Of a stretch of DNA of 64,000 bases, positions 22,899 to 36,600 are shown piece by piece. Below the pieces are notes generated by a model. That model saw only the letters and a program-made list of their open reading frames with translations, ran no database searches and was not told where the DNA came from. The number at the start of each line of letters is the position of its first letter. Within the stretch, counting starts at the first letter, position 1. The DNA comes from Heterotrichella gracilis (lineage: Eukaryota > Sar > Xanthophyceae > Tribonematales > Xanthonemataceae): the NCBI GenBank assembly GCA_032358255.1, contig JAULBX010015533.1:124001-188000 (forward strand), written 5' to 3'. The translations under genes and the position numbers were made by a program.

Positions 22899-24493
22899 CA
22901 TAAGCAATATAGTTGGTGCAGCTAGTAGCGCCATTCCAGTCGCGTGCGTGCCGCCACGCATGCATGGAGGGTGCATCTACTGACAGTGGTACACGCCATG
23001 CAGTCCTGTCCTGCATTAACCGCTGTCAGCTACCAGCTAGCAGCAGTTATATTGGTGTTCAGGTAGGTTTGCCTGGCAGTGTTCATGCAGCCTGCAGGCA
23101 AGCTGATCTCATTGACGCAAAACACCTCGGTGGGCTGTTGATGTTTAAAATCGATCTGGACGCCACCTACAATCTCTGTTGATGTTGTAGTGCTTTTTTT
23201 GCAACTTGGTGGCTGGTTTCACATTGAGTGCACTGCGTTGCGCGTTTTCTCTCACGGTTTTCTGCATCCGTGGCTTGCAAACTTCTTGAAGAGTTTGGAC
23301 TCTGCTCCCTGCCATGTCATGTCATGCCCTGCCATTCATCGAACAACATTGTGCACATGGGCATTGACCACGCCAGGGGGGGGTTCAAAGCCTGGCTATG
23401 GCCCTGAAATGTCTACAATCCCCAGCAGGTTGTATGACATAATGTTGTTACAAAGTTGCAACCTTTGTTCAACAGATTTTGGACCGCCTGGTCCCTTAGG
23501 CAAGCCTAAAAAACAGCAGTAAAACAACAGTTCCTCAAGCGTTGGACGCAATGCCATCTCAATCCAAATCATGATGCATACACCCATACACTTGGCCAAA
23601 CCAATATTGTGGTTCAGCCTGGCAATTGGCAATGGCAATTGCTGGCCAGGCCAACCCTTGTCCCCGCTATTATAGGACTACGCAGTCTCAAAATTCAACA
23701 GAAGCCAATGGAAACATAATATTATTGTTCTAAACCGTGCCCATCGGCATGAATATCAGCTGCCACAAATTAAAAAGGCTTGCTCAGAGCTAATGGCGAG
23801 CTGATTAGCGGACCTGGCGGCTGAGCCAAGGCCTAGCACGTTGTCGAAGCGCACAAAATTGTTCTTAAGTAGAATTTAAAATACACAACACCCCTGCAAC
23901 CCTCATTGTGTGTATGGAGCGCCCTAAGTACACACTGCGCAGCACACGCCTGCAAGGAAAGCCAAAATCTGGATTGAATCACCATCCCCACAGGATCCTC
24001 AAGGCTGATGGTCAAATAATGTATAATAAGAATGTGCACATGAACATGTTCGCCCATATCGATCCAATCGAATCACCGAGTCACATCCCACACTGCGTCC
24101 CAATCTAGACTGAACCCACGACCCCGGTCCTACATATTCCCAAAGTGCTACCTGCTTTGGGTGCCAGGCGGACGAACAAACACCATCTGCAATCAGCGTA
24201 CAAGGCGTCCTGCCAAGGTGTCTTCTGCTGTAACAAGACAGCACATTGCGACAACAACAAAAAAACACAGCCAACCACATTGTGGGGCGCCAAAAACAAA
24301 CTCGATCCCGCTTGAGCCCATGCAGCAGCCATCTACCTGCCGGCCGTTCACTGCATTGTCTGACAATGGACCGGCTAGGCTAACCCAAACAGCCTCTGGA
24401 TTTTGGGGGCAAAAAGTTGCCACAGAAATTTCAGTGGCGCTACAAAATGCCACCTGCCGCCCGTACACTGCCCTTGGAAACCCTGACCAGACC
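22899..24493. other. convergent intergenic region
   Basis: A 1.6-kb spacer between the 3' ends of glutaredoxin (+) and the bestrophin-like gene (-). It presumably holds long 3' UTRs. No frame has family support and no clear repeat was seen. Confidence 0.5.
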
Positions 24494-27400
24494 TCAGTTG
24501 TAGAAGACCTCATACAACGACCCCTTGGTGTAGCGCGACTGCTCCTTCTCCTTCTCAGCCACCTTGTCCAGGCCGCACTCCTCCCAGATGGCCTCAAAGC
24601 CCTCAACCTTGTCGTAGGTTTGCATGCCGTTGATGTTGCGCTCGATGGTGGCGGAGATGGTCTGCATCAATACACATGCGTCAGCAAGTTGAGGAAAAAA
24701 CCCTGAATCATTGAAGCTGTGCTTAAGAGCTAGCCTGCTGACAGCCACCACCAATTGGCCCAGCGGCTGCTTTGTCAGGGCATCCTGCCAGGCAAGTGAC
24801 ACCCTACATGGCGCCATGCCAACAAATGCACAGCCACTGGAAGATACCTATTTCAACGTAACTGGGATATATATGGCTGTACAGCTGGAACGCATTTTAC
24901 TAATTGCTAAGTAAACAATCAAAGTAATCCAATGATCTGCACCCTGCTTGCACCCACCTCCAGCGGCAGCACCGAGAAGGGCTCCTCGATGGACACCCCG
25001 ATCTCATCCACTCCCAGCAGCAGGAAGGTGGTGATGCCTGTGTAGAAGATGGTGGCCCAGCCGCAGGTGTCCCACAGCGTGAAGGGCACAAAGGTGAGCC
25101 AGATGATGAGGAAGCGGGAGGTGTGCCGGGTGTAGGACAGGGGGATGGGCGTGCGCAGAATGCGCTCGCAGCCGCCGATGCAATCCGAGAAGTTGGTGAG
25201 GTTGGCGTCCAGGTTGCGCTTCTCTGCCAGGCCCAGGCCAGCCTTGGCATGGATCTGGGTCAGGACCTGTAGGGGGGATGGGGGGTGGGGGTCAGCGCTG
25301 CAACGAGCTGTTGGATAGCGGAAGCACGTGCTTCACGTCAGAGGTGACATACTTGGACTGGCAATGCGCTGAGCTGCATCCTGCTCGCTGTGATGGGATG
25401 CAAACTTGCTGGTACATGTGCAGGCATGCTGACTGATTGGCACAGTGAGCTGGTCTCAAGGGTACCGCAGCGCTGTGGCAAGTAACATAATAGATTCACT
25501 TACGTTGAGCACAAAGTGCGGTCCATGGCCTGATTTGCACACCGTCTCAATCTCCTTGGGGGTCAGCACACCAGTCAGCATCTCCTCCATGTCACGGTCA
25601 ACCCTGAAGGAAGGAGCAGCGCAACGATTCAACATGCAGGGAAAGATTGGGCACAGGCACATTTCATGTGAGTCTCCAGCAGTAGCAGGTACACGAGCAC
25701 GTGCTTCCAATACACCAACCACATGCATTACAAATTGTTGCCTAATGACAGGAGTTATGAGGAAGCAAGCTAGCTGCAGCACATCGCAGAAACGCCCAAG
25801 TAGCCCAGGTCTGCAGCCTGCAATTAAACCCTAAACCCTAAACCAATGACAGTGAGCCTGACCTGAAGTGTGCAGTCATGCTCTTGCTGATGGCCTTGAC
25901 CCAGCGGGCGTGCGACTCCTGCAGGACTGGGTCCTTGATCCACACCAGACCCTGGCGCGCCATGTCACGGGAGCGGTTGACAACCAGCCCCCACATCTTG
26001 CGTGCGCCATCCCACCTGCACAAGCAAGGAAAGAACATTTGTACATGATAGTAATAACCTACTAGCCAACAGGCCTGCATCACAGTAAGACACAATTTCA
26101 CTGGTACAGGGCTGCAATGGCGGAATCAGTCACAGATACAGGCACAGGCATGCCCCCCGGATGCCTCCACCAATAGCGGCCACAAGCCAAGCATTCCTGT
26201 CCTTCACAGGGCCAGTCCCTGGTGTATACAACACTCGAGTTGGCAGGCGCATGCACGGGGGGGCGTACCGTTCGTATGCTGCGTTGGTGCGGAACACCAG
26301 GAGCAGGGACAGGGCGAAGGAGCTCAGGCCAAAGGGCGCCAGGGTCTTGATGGCAAGCTCTGGGCACAGGTCGGGAAGAACGCCGGTCTGCAGAACCACA
26401 GTCACCAGTTGGTCACAAGACGCCACGGTAAACCCTAAACCCTATGTTGCGAAGGGGTGTTCCCACCCGGGGGTGTAACATGGTAAAGCCCAACGGGTGA
26501 GGCACACAGTACAAATGTTTGGGTGGGTGTGTTCGTAGTGCCGGTTAGCTGGGCACGCAGAGGAGGCAGACCATATGTGTGAGAGGTTCAAAGGCGAAGG
26601 GACTTTAAGCCCAGTTGGGGAGCGGGCTACAGCACTCACCTGCAAGGCTGTCTCGTAGATGCACAGGGCGGTGGCGACAGTCATGGTGTACAGGATGGGG
26701 CCTGCCAGCGTGGAAACGACTCCAGAGCTGCAGTAGCACAAGCACAAGGTGTTACAAGGGCGTGGGGCATATACAAGGCGTAGACTGGCAGGAGCATCTC
26801 AGGGTCAAGCCACAAGTCAGCACTGGCACCCATACACTTGGAAGACAGTGGATTGAGGAGGGAGCTTAGCACAGATAACGGTGCCAGCTTGGTACTTACT
26901 TGATCATTCCCAGCATGTGGCGTGCAAACCTTCCATTGGTCCTGTGGTGAGCCCAGTCAGCGAAGTCGTACACCTGCAAGGTAACAAGATCCCACTGTCA
27001 TGGAAAGGTTGCAGGGGGGTGTGAACTACCCACTCCCAGCCTCTCGGCCTGTGTATGCTGTTCTGCTCGCCACTGGCAAGGGTTGTCGACTTAGATATTT
27101 TCGAGCTTACAAAGCTTAGTCACGCTGTCCCGGCATGCAAATAAGTGCTTCAGTCAAGTGGCGCACCGTCCGCTTGGAGACCCTGAACGTCTCCTTCTTC
27201 TCATCCCTGTCTTTCCTGGGTGGCATGGGTGGGCTGGGCATGGACTGCACCGGGGGCAGCTTGGTGGGGCCTGCCCCGTTGCCGTTGTGGGTCACGGGAG
27301 CCACCCCGTTGGTAGCAATGTTCGTGACGGTGAGCCGGCGCCCAAAGCACGCGGGGCAGGCACAGGGCCCGCTGTGCATTGCCTTGCGCATGCCACCATG

Positions 27401-27502
27401 GCGAGCTGGGAGCACCTGGGTCCCGGACCTGCGTGTCCTCAAAGGCGTGGCACCGAGGCCTGAGGGCAAGGCACGCTTGTACAGGGACACTGGCGCTGCC
27501 AT
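24494..27502 (-). CDS. bestrophin-like anion channel, predicted plastid
   Basis: Member of the bestrophin/RFP-TM (UPF0187) family. Plant and algal members act as thylakoid chloride or bicarbonate channels. Exons are 27167-27502, 26900-26973, 26640-26727, 26269-26387, 25863-26015, 25504-25603, 24958-25266 and 24494-24661. Phases close, about 448 residues. Residues 1-100 are Ala/Arg/Pro-rich like a chloroplast transit peptide. The core opens with VYDFADWAHHRTNGRFARHMLG. The family hallmark LLVFRTNAAYERWDGARKMW spans a splice junction. Later blocks are RFLIIWLTFVPFTLWD and FLLLGVDEIGVSIEEPFSVLPLE, the conserved acidic segment near the pore region. The C-terminus is short and polar. ATG at 27502 begins the transit-like sequence; the frame stays open to 27760. 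Ion selectivity cannot be read from sequence. Confidence 0.93.
25824..25844. repeat. interstitial telomere-type repeat, bestrophin intron
   Basis: About three CCCTAAA units within 20 bases of the donor of the exon ending at 25863. A shorter run lies at 26429-26444 in the preceding intron. Confidence 0.9.
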
Positions 27503-28079
27503 AGCGACTGGGAAGTGTGCTACTGCACAGGGAGCGCTGGTGCAAGGGTGGGGCTCGTGTCGGCAACGTACAGCGACGTTCCCAAGCAAGTTTGCCTGCA
27601 GATAAGGTGGCAGCCTGGTGGGAGATAAGCCTCGTGTATTGGGCAGCAGTCGTATCAGCTGCGGCACAGCTGGGATATGTTTGTAAGCGAAAGGTGCAGC
27701 GTGCCTAATAGGTTGCCGACCCGATGTGCTACCACGTATCTGTTGGCGATGTGTTTGCAAGCCAACTTCAACAACAGAGCTCTACTACGCCATCCCAGCG
27801 AAGGGAGCTGGCAGGAGAAGGTTTTGGAAACAGAATACCTACTATCGCTCAGCGCTCCCGCCATAATGCCCACAAACACCTACTATGTCACGTGCACGAT
27901 ACGCATGTTACTAATGGTAAAGCGGGGGGAACCCTGCATATGCATGCATATATGCAGTTCAGCTGACCCAACCGACTTGTAGAAGCTGGTTTACTCGTTT
28001 GGCACGACAATAGGTCTGTTGAAAAGGTTGCTATTCACCCTCGTCAATCCAGGGTCAGCTCTGACCTCCTTGTGAGGCA
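27503..28079. other. divergent intergenic region
   Basis: Promoter interval between the bestrophin-like gene and derlin. A TGCATGCATATATGCA word lies at about 27938. No coding frame is supported beyond a possible extension of the bestrophin N-terminus. Confidence 0.55.
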
Positions 28080-29584
28080 ATGGCACGGGGCCAGGTGCAG
28101 CAGCTTGGAGCAGGATCCCCTGCGGACTGGTACAGGGCGCTGCCTCCAGTCACAAAGCTGTTCATATCTGCTACGTTCGTCGTCAACATTGTCGTCAGGC
28201 TCAAGCTGCTCAACGCCTATTGGTTCGCCTTCTACTGGCCTTTTATCATAAAGGGGCAGGTGCGCATGCATGCATGCGTAACGCAGTCCAGTCGGTTTCA
28301 AGCACGTCGTTGTGCCCAGCAACTCGCTTTGCAACCACTGTATATGTATTTGCGGGTTCCACAGCTGCATTCTGCCATGGACACATGTTTCATATGTCCC
28401 TAACCAGTGGCGTATTGTGCAGGTATGGAGACTGCTGACCGGGCTGTTGCTTTATCAAGGAAGCACGATGGCCTGGGTGGTATCGTTGGTGTACTTGTAA
28501 GTCAAAATTATATTCCTTGGGCAGACTACTCTGTGTGCTCTTGTAATGGCATCCAGTTTGCAATACCGCCCCTAAGCATGGGCTTTGAGACCATTGGTGT
28601 GATGGTGCAGGGTCCAGTATGGCGTGGCTTTGGAGCGCAGCGCCTTTGCACACAACTCTGCTGACCTGGTTTGGATGTTCATGGTCGGGGGGATGTGTTG
28701 TTGGGTAAGTTGTTGCCCACTTGGTGGCGCACAGTTGCAAGCGAATGCTGTCGGTACCTGCGCCAACAAGCTCGTTCTTTGCAGGTCGCGCCGTTCATCC
28801 CTTTCAAATTGTTCTTCCGCACAGCATATGCCAATGCGCTTGTCATGATGCTGGTGTATATTTGGAGCAGAGAAAACTCAGCGCAATCTGTCAACATCTA
28901 CGGCCTGATGCAAGTCCAGGTAATTTTTACTTGCCAAATGCTTGCATTATGCCAGCGCTGGCAACAATTTCTGGCAGTTTTCTGGACAAATCTGTGTGTA
29001 ATGCAGGCATTTTATCTGCCCATGTTGCTTGTTGCGATTACGTGGCTTGTCAACGGCGATGTGTGGATCGAGATACTGGGCATCGTTCTGGGTCACATGT
29101 AAGCAGTGGTTTGGGACAGTTCTTGGACTTTGTTCACTCATGGCCATTATCTGCAGTTGCCCTTTCAGAGGAACCTTAAGGGTTTTATTTCCTAGCGTGT
29201 TGACTTTCTTTCTTCCGTTGATGGTTGCAGCTGGTACTTTTTCCGGGTGTTGCAACCGCAAGTTGGAGGCAGGGACCTTCTCAAGACACCCAACTTCGTG
29301 TGAGTCACCATTCATACCACCATCAGGCTGCCTCTCTGCACATTATGCACGATCCAAGTGGCACATTTTTGGTGCGGTTTGCAAACCAGTTGCTTTCTTG
29401 TTAGACTGGGTGTGTACAATGACCTTGCCTCACTCCGTTACATCTCTGCTTGTTCAGGAAGAAGTGGTGTTTCAAACTTGGAATTGGAGTTGTTCCGGTT
29501 CAAGACGTGGCGACAGGTTCAGCCAACCCGTCGAATGTGACCTTCTCAGCTTTCACTGGGCGGGGGAGGCGCCTAGGCGATTAG
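28080..29584 (+). CDS. derlin (ER-associated degradation rhomboid pseudoprotease)
   Basis: Derlins are ER membrane proteins that help retrotranslocate misfolded proteins for proteasomal degradation. Exons are 28080-28259, 28423-28496, 28611-28704, 28785-28919, 29007-29098, 29231-29299 and 29458-29584 (TAG). Phases close, 256 residues, typical of derlin. Seen in order: DWYRALPPVTKLF, AFYWPFIIKGQVWRLLT, LVQYGVALERSAF, ADLVWMFMVGG, a WSREN block in the Derlin-1-like position, FYLPMLLVAITWLV, LGIVLGHIWYFF and DLLKTPNFVKKW. Several hydrophobic segments fit the six-helix rhomboid fold. The catalytic Ser/His of active rhomboids are not expected in derlins. The polar tail may contact Cdc48/p97. Confidence 0.96.
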
Positions 29585-30634
29585 CTGCTGATCGCGAAGT
29601 AGCCAGCTTTGTTGGTACATCATAGGCAGCTGTCAGATTTTTGGAAAGGCATCGCACGAGTTGTGTTCCCTTGGTGTTCTGTTGACTAAAACAAGATTTT
29701 GTTACAGGCATCTTGGCCAGGCTCTGGAATAAGTTGTGCACCAACGTTATTTGGCATCTGGAGGGGTTATTGCTAGGGTCCATTTAGCTCAGAACTGTGC
29801 TGTCATCCAGAATCATTGTACTCTGGCATTGAGCAGGTGGTTGTCAGCTCAATATCGACCGGCTGTACTGTCCTGCTTGCAGGCTTTGTAACATGCCCCT
29901 TGTCTACAACTAGTTTATGTCAGGGTGCTGGGAATTCACTGTACCGCAGCTTGCGGCACCTCATCCTCCAGGATCCTGTCAGGACCTTGGCATAGAGATT
30001 CGTGGCATACCCGATTGGCTATCTATAGACATCATGGTGGTATGTTGCAATGGTCATCTAGGTGCTTACATGCCGTTAGGGCCCTCTAGCATCCAGCCAG
30101 ATAAGAGCGCCAAGCAGTTCAACATCGTTGGTCTTGCATAACCTGTTTGACTAGGGTTTTGCACTCACTGACAAGTTATAATGAATGTCAGGTTAAACAG
30201 GGCGTAAGGGCCTCCTCATTTCAAGCATTCCAGCACCCTAAAACCCATTATTCATGTTTTTTATTTTAAAGCATGGTTTCGCCTGGCCAGAGTCCTGCAC
30301 TTGGTCATTCTTGCAAGTCTCGAGTTCCCAATGCACATAAGTCATGTCTGCTTATGTTTGAACAGAGTGATCTGACACTCAGTAATGCACGTGTTCATAG
30401 TACGCCTCGCTGTGGTGTGCATATGTTGTGTCCTTATATACGTGTGGAGTTGTCTCGGGTTTGAATCCCGCCAATCAGATTTGCCAACCGTTGACAAGTT
30501 GCTCTGTCCCGATAAATAGAGCATGCTTTTCCTTGTCTATATCCTAAAGTGAGTTCAACTTAACCTACTCCTGTCTACTACTACGAGATATGCCGGGGTG
30601 CGTGTCCACGGGTTGTTATAGTTGTGGTCCCTAA
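29585..30634. other. intergenic region upstream of the chitin synthase
   Basis: Between derlin and the chitin synthase, both on +. It should hold the chitin synthase promoter. A tRNA T-arm-like stretch at about 30455-30475 does not fold into a tRNA. Nothing else was supported. Confidence 0.5.
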
Positions 30635-33600
30635 ATGGGCCAATCACCATCGCCGGGGCCACAGGGCGCCGTGCTATCTCCAAACTGGAAATACTCGCCA
30701 ACTTGGACTTCAAAACCAGATTTGAAGGAGGCAAATGCAGCAGAAGGTACGTTCTTGGCACGTTAGCACAATAGGGGTTGACTCATGGTGCAAGTGAGCA
30801 TATGTTAACTAAGGGGAAGCTGCCTGGTTTGTGAGCTTTATCTAGCTACAGCTGCCATATCACGCCTCTTCAGAGCAATACTGTCAGCTATGCAGTTAAC
30901 TATGTCCTATTTTTCGCAGAAGAGATTGTTGAAGAGCCCAAGGTCACCTCGCAAGACTCACCAGTGGATCTACCAGTGTCTGCCTGGTTTCGCAGAGTAG
31001 ATGGCAAGCTTGACGCCTTGAAAGCAGAGTTCACAAGGTGAGTTCTGACTGTGCTGCGCATACACAATGTTCTGCAACTTGTAAAATAGGCATGATGGCC
31101 TTTTTGCACCCATGCGGCCCCCACAACTTGATCACACTGTAGGGGTGAGGAACTTCTGCTCAGCAAAGCTCGAAAACTTGGTCACTCTGATGACGATGGT
31201 GTCAAGGTATCTGATGAGGTAGGGAAGCTCCTTACCGCACGGGAGTACTACGAGCAGCTGAAGCAACTGAGGCGTGAGACACAGGTGGGGTGGTTTAGGG
31301 TTTAGGGTTTAGGGCTTATCTCTCCAATGTTTCACTTACAAGGCACTGTAGAGCATATTAAGCAGTTATCTAGCACAAGTCTTTGCTGCACATTGTTTGA
31401 ATCCATTGGCAGGGTGCTGAACTGAACTAAGGCCTGAGTCATACACTGAAGTCGGATCAAGTGTTTGTCCATGTCTGCGCATCCGCGAGGGGTGCGCATG
31501 CCAACACACCCAGGGTATCAGCCTGCTCACTCACCGTGCAATACGCATTGCAAACTATGTAATACATTTTGTTTCATCTTTGATACGCGCTGCAGGTGTA
31601 CTATCCAGTGGCGCCAGAAGTGTACCGGGACCTGCTGTGGGGGGATGCGGACATATCCGAGGCCTTAGAACACACCCACTGTCGGTACACGCCGATCACC
31701 ACACAGGTGCGCACAGTGCTGCAGTTAACCCACCGCAAAGACTGCAGGTGCCAGACTGTCCTCATACAGAGTTCATGTAATTGATGAACAAAGGCTGAAG
31801 CAATAAAGAGGTTATTTTACATTTTCCCTGTTTACTGTGTACTGTTGTGTCAGCTAGCAGAGCGGCAGTAGCAAGCAGCAGCGCCACTGGAAACAGGACG
31901 CAAATGAACTGACAAGTTTGTGGTGTGGGTAGGACGCCAGGGATTTCAGTGTTGAAGGCTACCAGCTCAGGCCGCACGCAAAATATGGAAGGCAAATTGA
32001 AATCTTTATATGTGTCACACTGGTAAGACTCATTTTCCCTGCAAATCAATTTATGGCAGGATGTTCTTTTTGATGCACCATTCCAGTCCTTGACAACTCA
32101 CCCTCGCACCCCCGCCTAATTACTGCAGTACAATGAAGACCAAGAGGCATTGGAGAAAACCCTGCTTGGCATCAGTGAGGTGAATTTCCATTTGCTGCTG
32201 TGCTCGCAAGTCCTGTGATACAATTGTGACTAATTTTAATTTGCTTCTGTTTATGCAGAATTTGGAATCCATGTACAGACGTGATCAGAAGGGTGTGGAC
32301 TGGCGAAATGTTGCTGTCTGCATTATACAGGATGGCGTTGAGAAGATGGACGACAGCGTTCAGGTATTGAACATGTTACTGCGCCTGCTGCATGCTGAGG
32401 AAACACATGCATGGTCTTGTCTCACGTATCCCCAGCTCTTGGATTATTTACTGTAAACCCAATAAAGCTTATTCCCAACCTTCCAGGCGTCAAGCCAAGT
32501 CGCAGGGTTCTTCTCGCCTTCTGTGCTGCAAAACCAAGTCATGGGAATGCCGGTCACTGTTCACTTGTTTGAGTACACTGCAAGGTGTGTTAGAAGGTTT
32601 GCTGGTCTTTTCCACTTCTTCTCTGGAGCATGTGTTGGACCTTTTTCCGGTCTTGTGCTGAAGATACCACACGGTACAGCGGTAGTATTTAAACACAAGT
32701 GATGACATGATCTTGCAGGTTTCGCAAACATGCTGGCATGCAGTCCTACCCGCCAATACAAATCATGTTGGCTGCTAAAAGCAGCAACAAAGGGAAACTG
32801 GATTCACACTGCTGGTAGGTTCCAAACAGCTTGTACACCTGGCTCCATGTGCATCAGCAACCAAACCTTGGGTAGCTACATAGCACACGGATGTGGAGGC
32901 GACAAGACCTTTCTTTGCCATGGCAGCTTCGGTCAAGCTTCAGTCTATACCTTGTGATCCACGTGTTTTTTGGTGTCTGGCAAGTGGGCATGTTCCATAC
33001 ACACAAGATGGAACATGCCCTGTTGTGTATGCTGTGCCTGGCTCTCATCTGTGGGCATTTTGTTTCTTTCTTTTTCATCTTCCAATAACTGGTGCAAGCT
33101 TACAGTAGCTGATGCTCGTGGCCGCCCCTGTAAATGCAGCAGGGGTACAACTGGGGTGATGTCTGATGGTTTGTGCTAGGTTTGGCCACTGCAGTCATGA
33201 CCGCTGCCTTGCCTTTGCCTGCAGGTATTTTGATGCTTTTGCCCACATGCTTCAGCCAGAGATGTGTGTTTTGCTGGACACAGGTGATCAATAATTTTGT
33301 CACTTTTAGTAGCACAGCATGCTGTTTGAATATCCTATGCCAAGTTCCCCTGCTGCTGCTTCAATCTGAATGACACACTGTTTGAGCCGCTGTGCCACCC
33401 AGGTTGCACACCGCTGCCAATGGCACTAGGAAGTTGCTTCACGCATCTGAGGAATCATGATGACTGCGGAGCGGTCACTGGGGAGTTAAGGGTCGAGGGC
33501 CCGGTGGGTACACTGCACATGCTTCTGGCGTGAACCTCATCCTGAGAACTCTTGTTTAAAATGCTACTGCATTACATCAGCAGCATTTAATGCAGCACCC

Positions 33601-36600
33601 TGCTCACCATGTGGCTTTATGGACCAACATCTTCAGTTTTCTGTTGATCACCTGTTGAATGACGGATCTTTCACAATCTTTTGCATGAACAATACATGCC
33701 TTGTGTGCCTGCGATCTGTCAACATCAGTTTGGAGTACATTGGATCACAGGCACTCAAGGAATGCATTACAATGATACAAGATCATTGATTTGTTGATGG
33801 CACCAGCAGCCTTATGACTAATTTCAATTATTGTTGTGCTTCCAGCTGCGAACTTTCCTGACAACCGTCCAGTACATGGAATGGAAAGTGGCCCATTTGC
33901 TGAACAAACCAGTGGAATGTTTGTGTGGATACTTGACAGTGCTCCCTGGCGCATTCTCTGCATACAGATGGGCCGCAATAGAGGTGAGAACAAAACACAT
34001 GTACGGACCCTGAAAGGATGTTCATCATAAAAATAATCTCCTGTATGTACATTCATGGTGCATTACATGTAATGCACCATGAAGACACTGTGCCACTTGT
34101 TTCCGAAGGAATTGCAATGTGGTCAGTCACATATGTGATTAATTACAAGGCATGGTGAGCGCCAGTGGCAGGGTGGTCTATACTGGTTCCATGGCAAGCG
34201 CTGTTGCAACCACAGCAATGCAGTTCGAGGTGCATTGATCACCGGTGATTACGGCAACCGGATGGCAATTACGCCTGCCTGTGTGATATTTTGTGGCCAA
34301 GATGGCAGAGTCTCTGATGGCTGAGCATTTTAATCTGGTGTTTTTTTGTGTTGCAAGATGGGTGGACCTACCCTCCACCAGCCTCCACATGTTATATGAC
34401 CCCTGCCTACAGATATGGACCGATTATCCTGATCGTACCTTACCAAAAAACTTTAACCCTCGGATTCGCTAACTCGCCACCCCTTTTCTTTGCAGCCTCT
34501 CCTTAGTACCAGCATACATGCATTATGACAATCATTTGTAATTAGATTTGTGGATGGTTTTGCAGGGCGAGCCTTTGCGGCGATATTTTCATGGGTTGTA
34601 CTCTCAAGATCAATTAAGTGCTTTTGAGGCAAACATGTTTTTGGCTGAAGATCGCATCCTATGTTTGGAGATCGTTGTCAAAGCCGGCTGCAAGTACAGG
34701 TGCGGTAAATCTGCTTCAAGCGAATATCGGATCGGATCAATTAGGTGTGCAAGGGCATAGCTTCCATTGGCTGATTAATCAATGCAGCATTCAGTGTTAC
34801 TGAAAATCTATCTAACCATCATTAAGATAGATGTTTGCAATGCAGTATTGTATTGCAAGCAAGATTGAAAAGCAAGATTTTTAAGAGACAATGCATGGAC
34901 TATTTATTGTCACTCTACTGTGTGGTGTCATGGCCTCGTATTCAGCTAAACTCCGGGGGCTTTCATCATGTAATCGCTCCATATGTGCATATACCTAGGC
35001 GTAGGCGTTTTGCCTAGGCGTCCTCTAACCATGAATGTTCTTTGGCTGGGTGACAGGTTAGAGTACGTCAAGGAAGCCGTTGCTGAGGCAGATCCAGTGA
35101 TGACTCTGGCAGGTGGGCATTCATCAATGTTTTCAAATAAAAACAGCCATGCATGTAAATTGGCAGCTTCTGCATAATACGTGATGGCAAGTGCAGTTGC
35201 CACTGCATGCCATGGCCTGCTGACCTTCAGTGTTTAGCTGACCTGAAGTGTGACAATGATGCAACTCAATCTTATCGATATATATGCAGGGCTCATCAAG
35301 CAGCGGCGGCGATGGCTGAACGGCACATTCTTTGCCATGATCTACACGCTGTCAAACTGGACTCGAGTATGGTCAGAGAGCAATCACAACTTTGCCCGGA
35401 AGAGTGTGCTCACCCTCGAGTTTGCATACCACACCCTGTAAGTACAAGTTCCAATCTGCTGCACCGGAATTGTTTTCAATGGCACAAACCTATGCTTTAT
35501 CTCAGTTGCACACAGCAACTCAGTGGCACTTCAACTTTTGGTAGTGCTGCAGTGTCTTCAAAAGTTCTGAACGTCTGTTTTTTGCAGCTTGACAGTGACT
35601 GGTACCTGGTTTGGAATCTCTGTGTATTACAGTATCCTGGCCGGCCTGATTGAGGCCTCGTTCAGCGCAAGTCAATGGCTGAGCCAGGTGAGTTTTAGAC
35701 GCGGTTGAAATCTAGTGGTCTACATAGTGCATTGCACAGTATCTGGTATCACTGAGAATCTGAGAACACGTTGTGCTGCATGATGGCAAAGGTTGTACTT
35801 TTCCCGGCAGTGCTGACACTTGCATGCTTGAAACCCCACAACCTTCCACGTGCCTAAGATAACACCTTCCACACTTGCAACTTTTTGTGATCAGTCATGC
35901 AATGACAATATTGAAAGCAACAATTCCTTGCCACCCTGTGCAGTTAGGGGACCTGTTGACGCTGGTGTACGTCTTCCTCCTCATTGTCCAGGTGGTAGTG
36001 AACCTCAAGAACAAGCCAGAGACTGTCGCGCAAGTCCATCTGTTCTGTGCGATCTGCTTTGTCATGTACAACGTGCTATTTACAATCCTCACTGCCACGT
36101 ACGAGTAATTTGTAACTAGCTGATGGTTTTGTTGCTTTGTTTTGCCATATATGCTTTCAAATTGGATTTGTTGCTGGCAGCCTACTTCCCTTATCACCTG
36201 ATGCATTTTACTTTCTCCAGATATTCATATGACTGTGATCAATGCGGATGTAGCTGCTATATTACCCAAATTTGCTGGACTTCCAGTCTATGCTACTTTA
36301 CCCAAGTTTTTTTTGACGACTGATTCTTGGAAAAACGCAGCTATCTGGTCAATTCCAGTGGAGAATCAAATGCCATCACTTCACCAGCCAAGATAGGAGT
36401 CCTGCTGACAGCATCTGGACTCATTGTCACAGCTCTTCTCCATGGCGACTTCATATCGCTATGCCAAGCGGGCGTTCAATATTGGATGATGCAGCCAGTC
36501 TTCACAAATATACTCCAGATGAACGCCTTCTGCAATACAGATGACATTACCTGGGGTGAGTGATGCATATCCTCAGCAGTAGCACTTTGGAACCCCCAGG

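Noticed and set aside
30400-30490. tRNA-like T-arm (GGTTTGAATCCCGCC)
   Set aside because: The conserved C56 is replaced, the T stem has a mismatch, and no matching acceptor or anticodon arm lies upstream.
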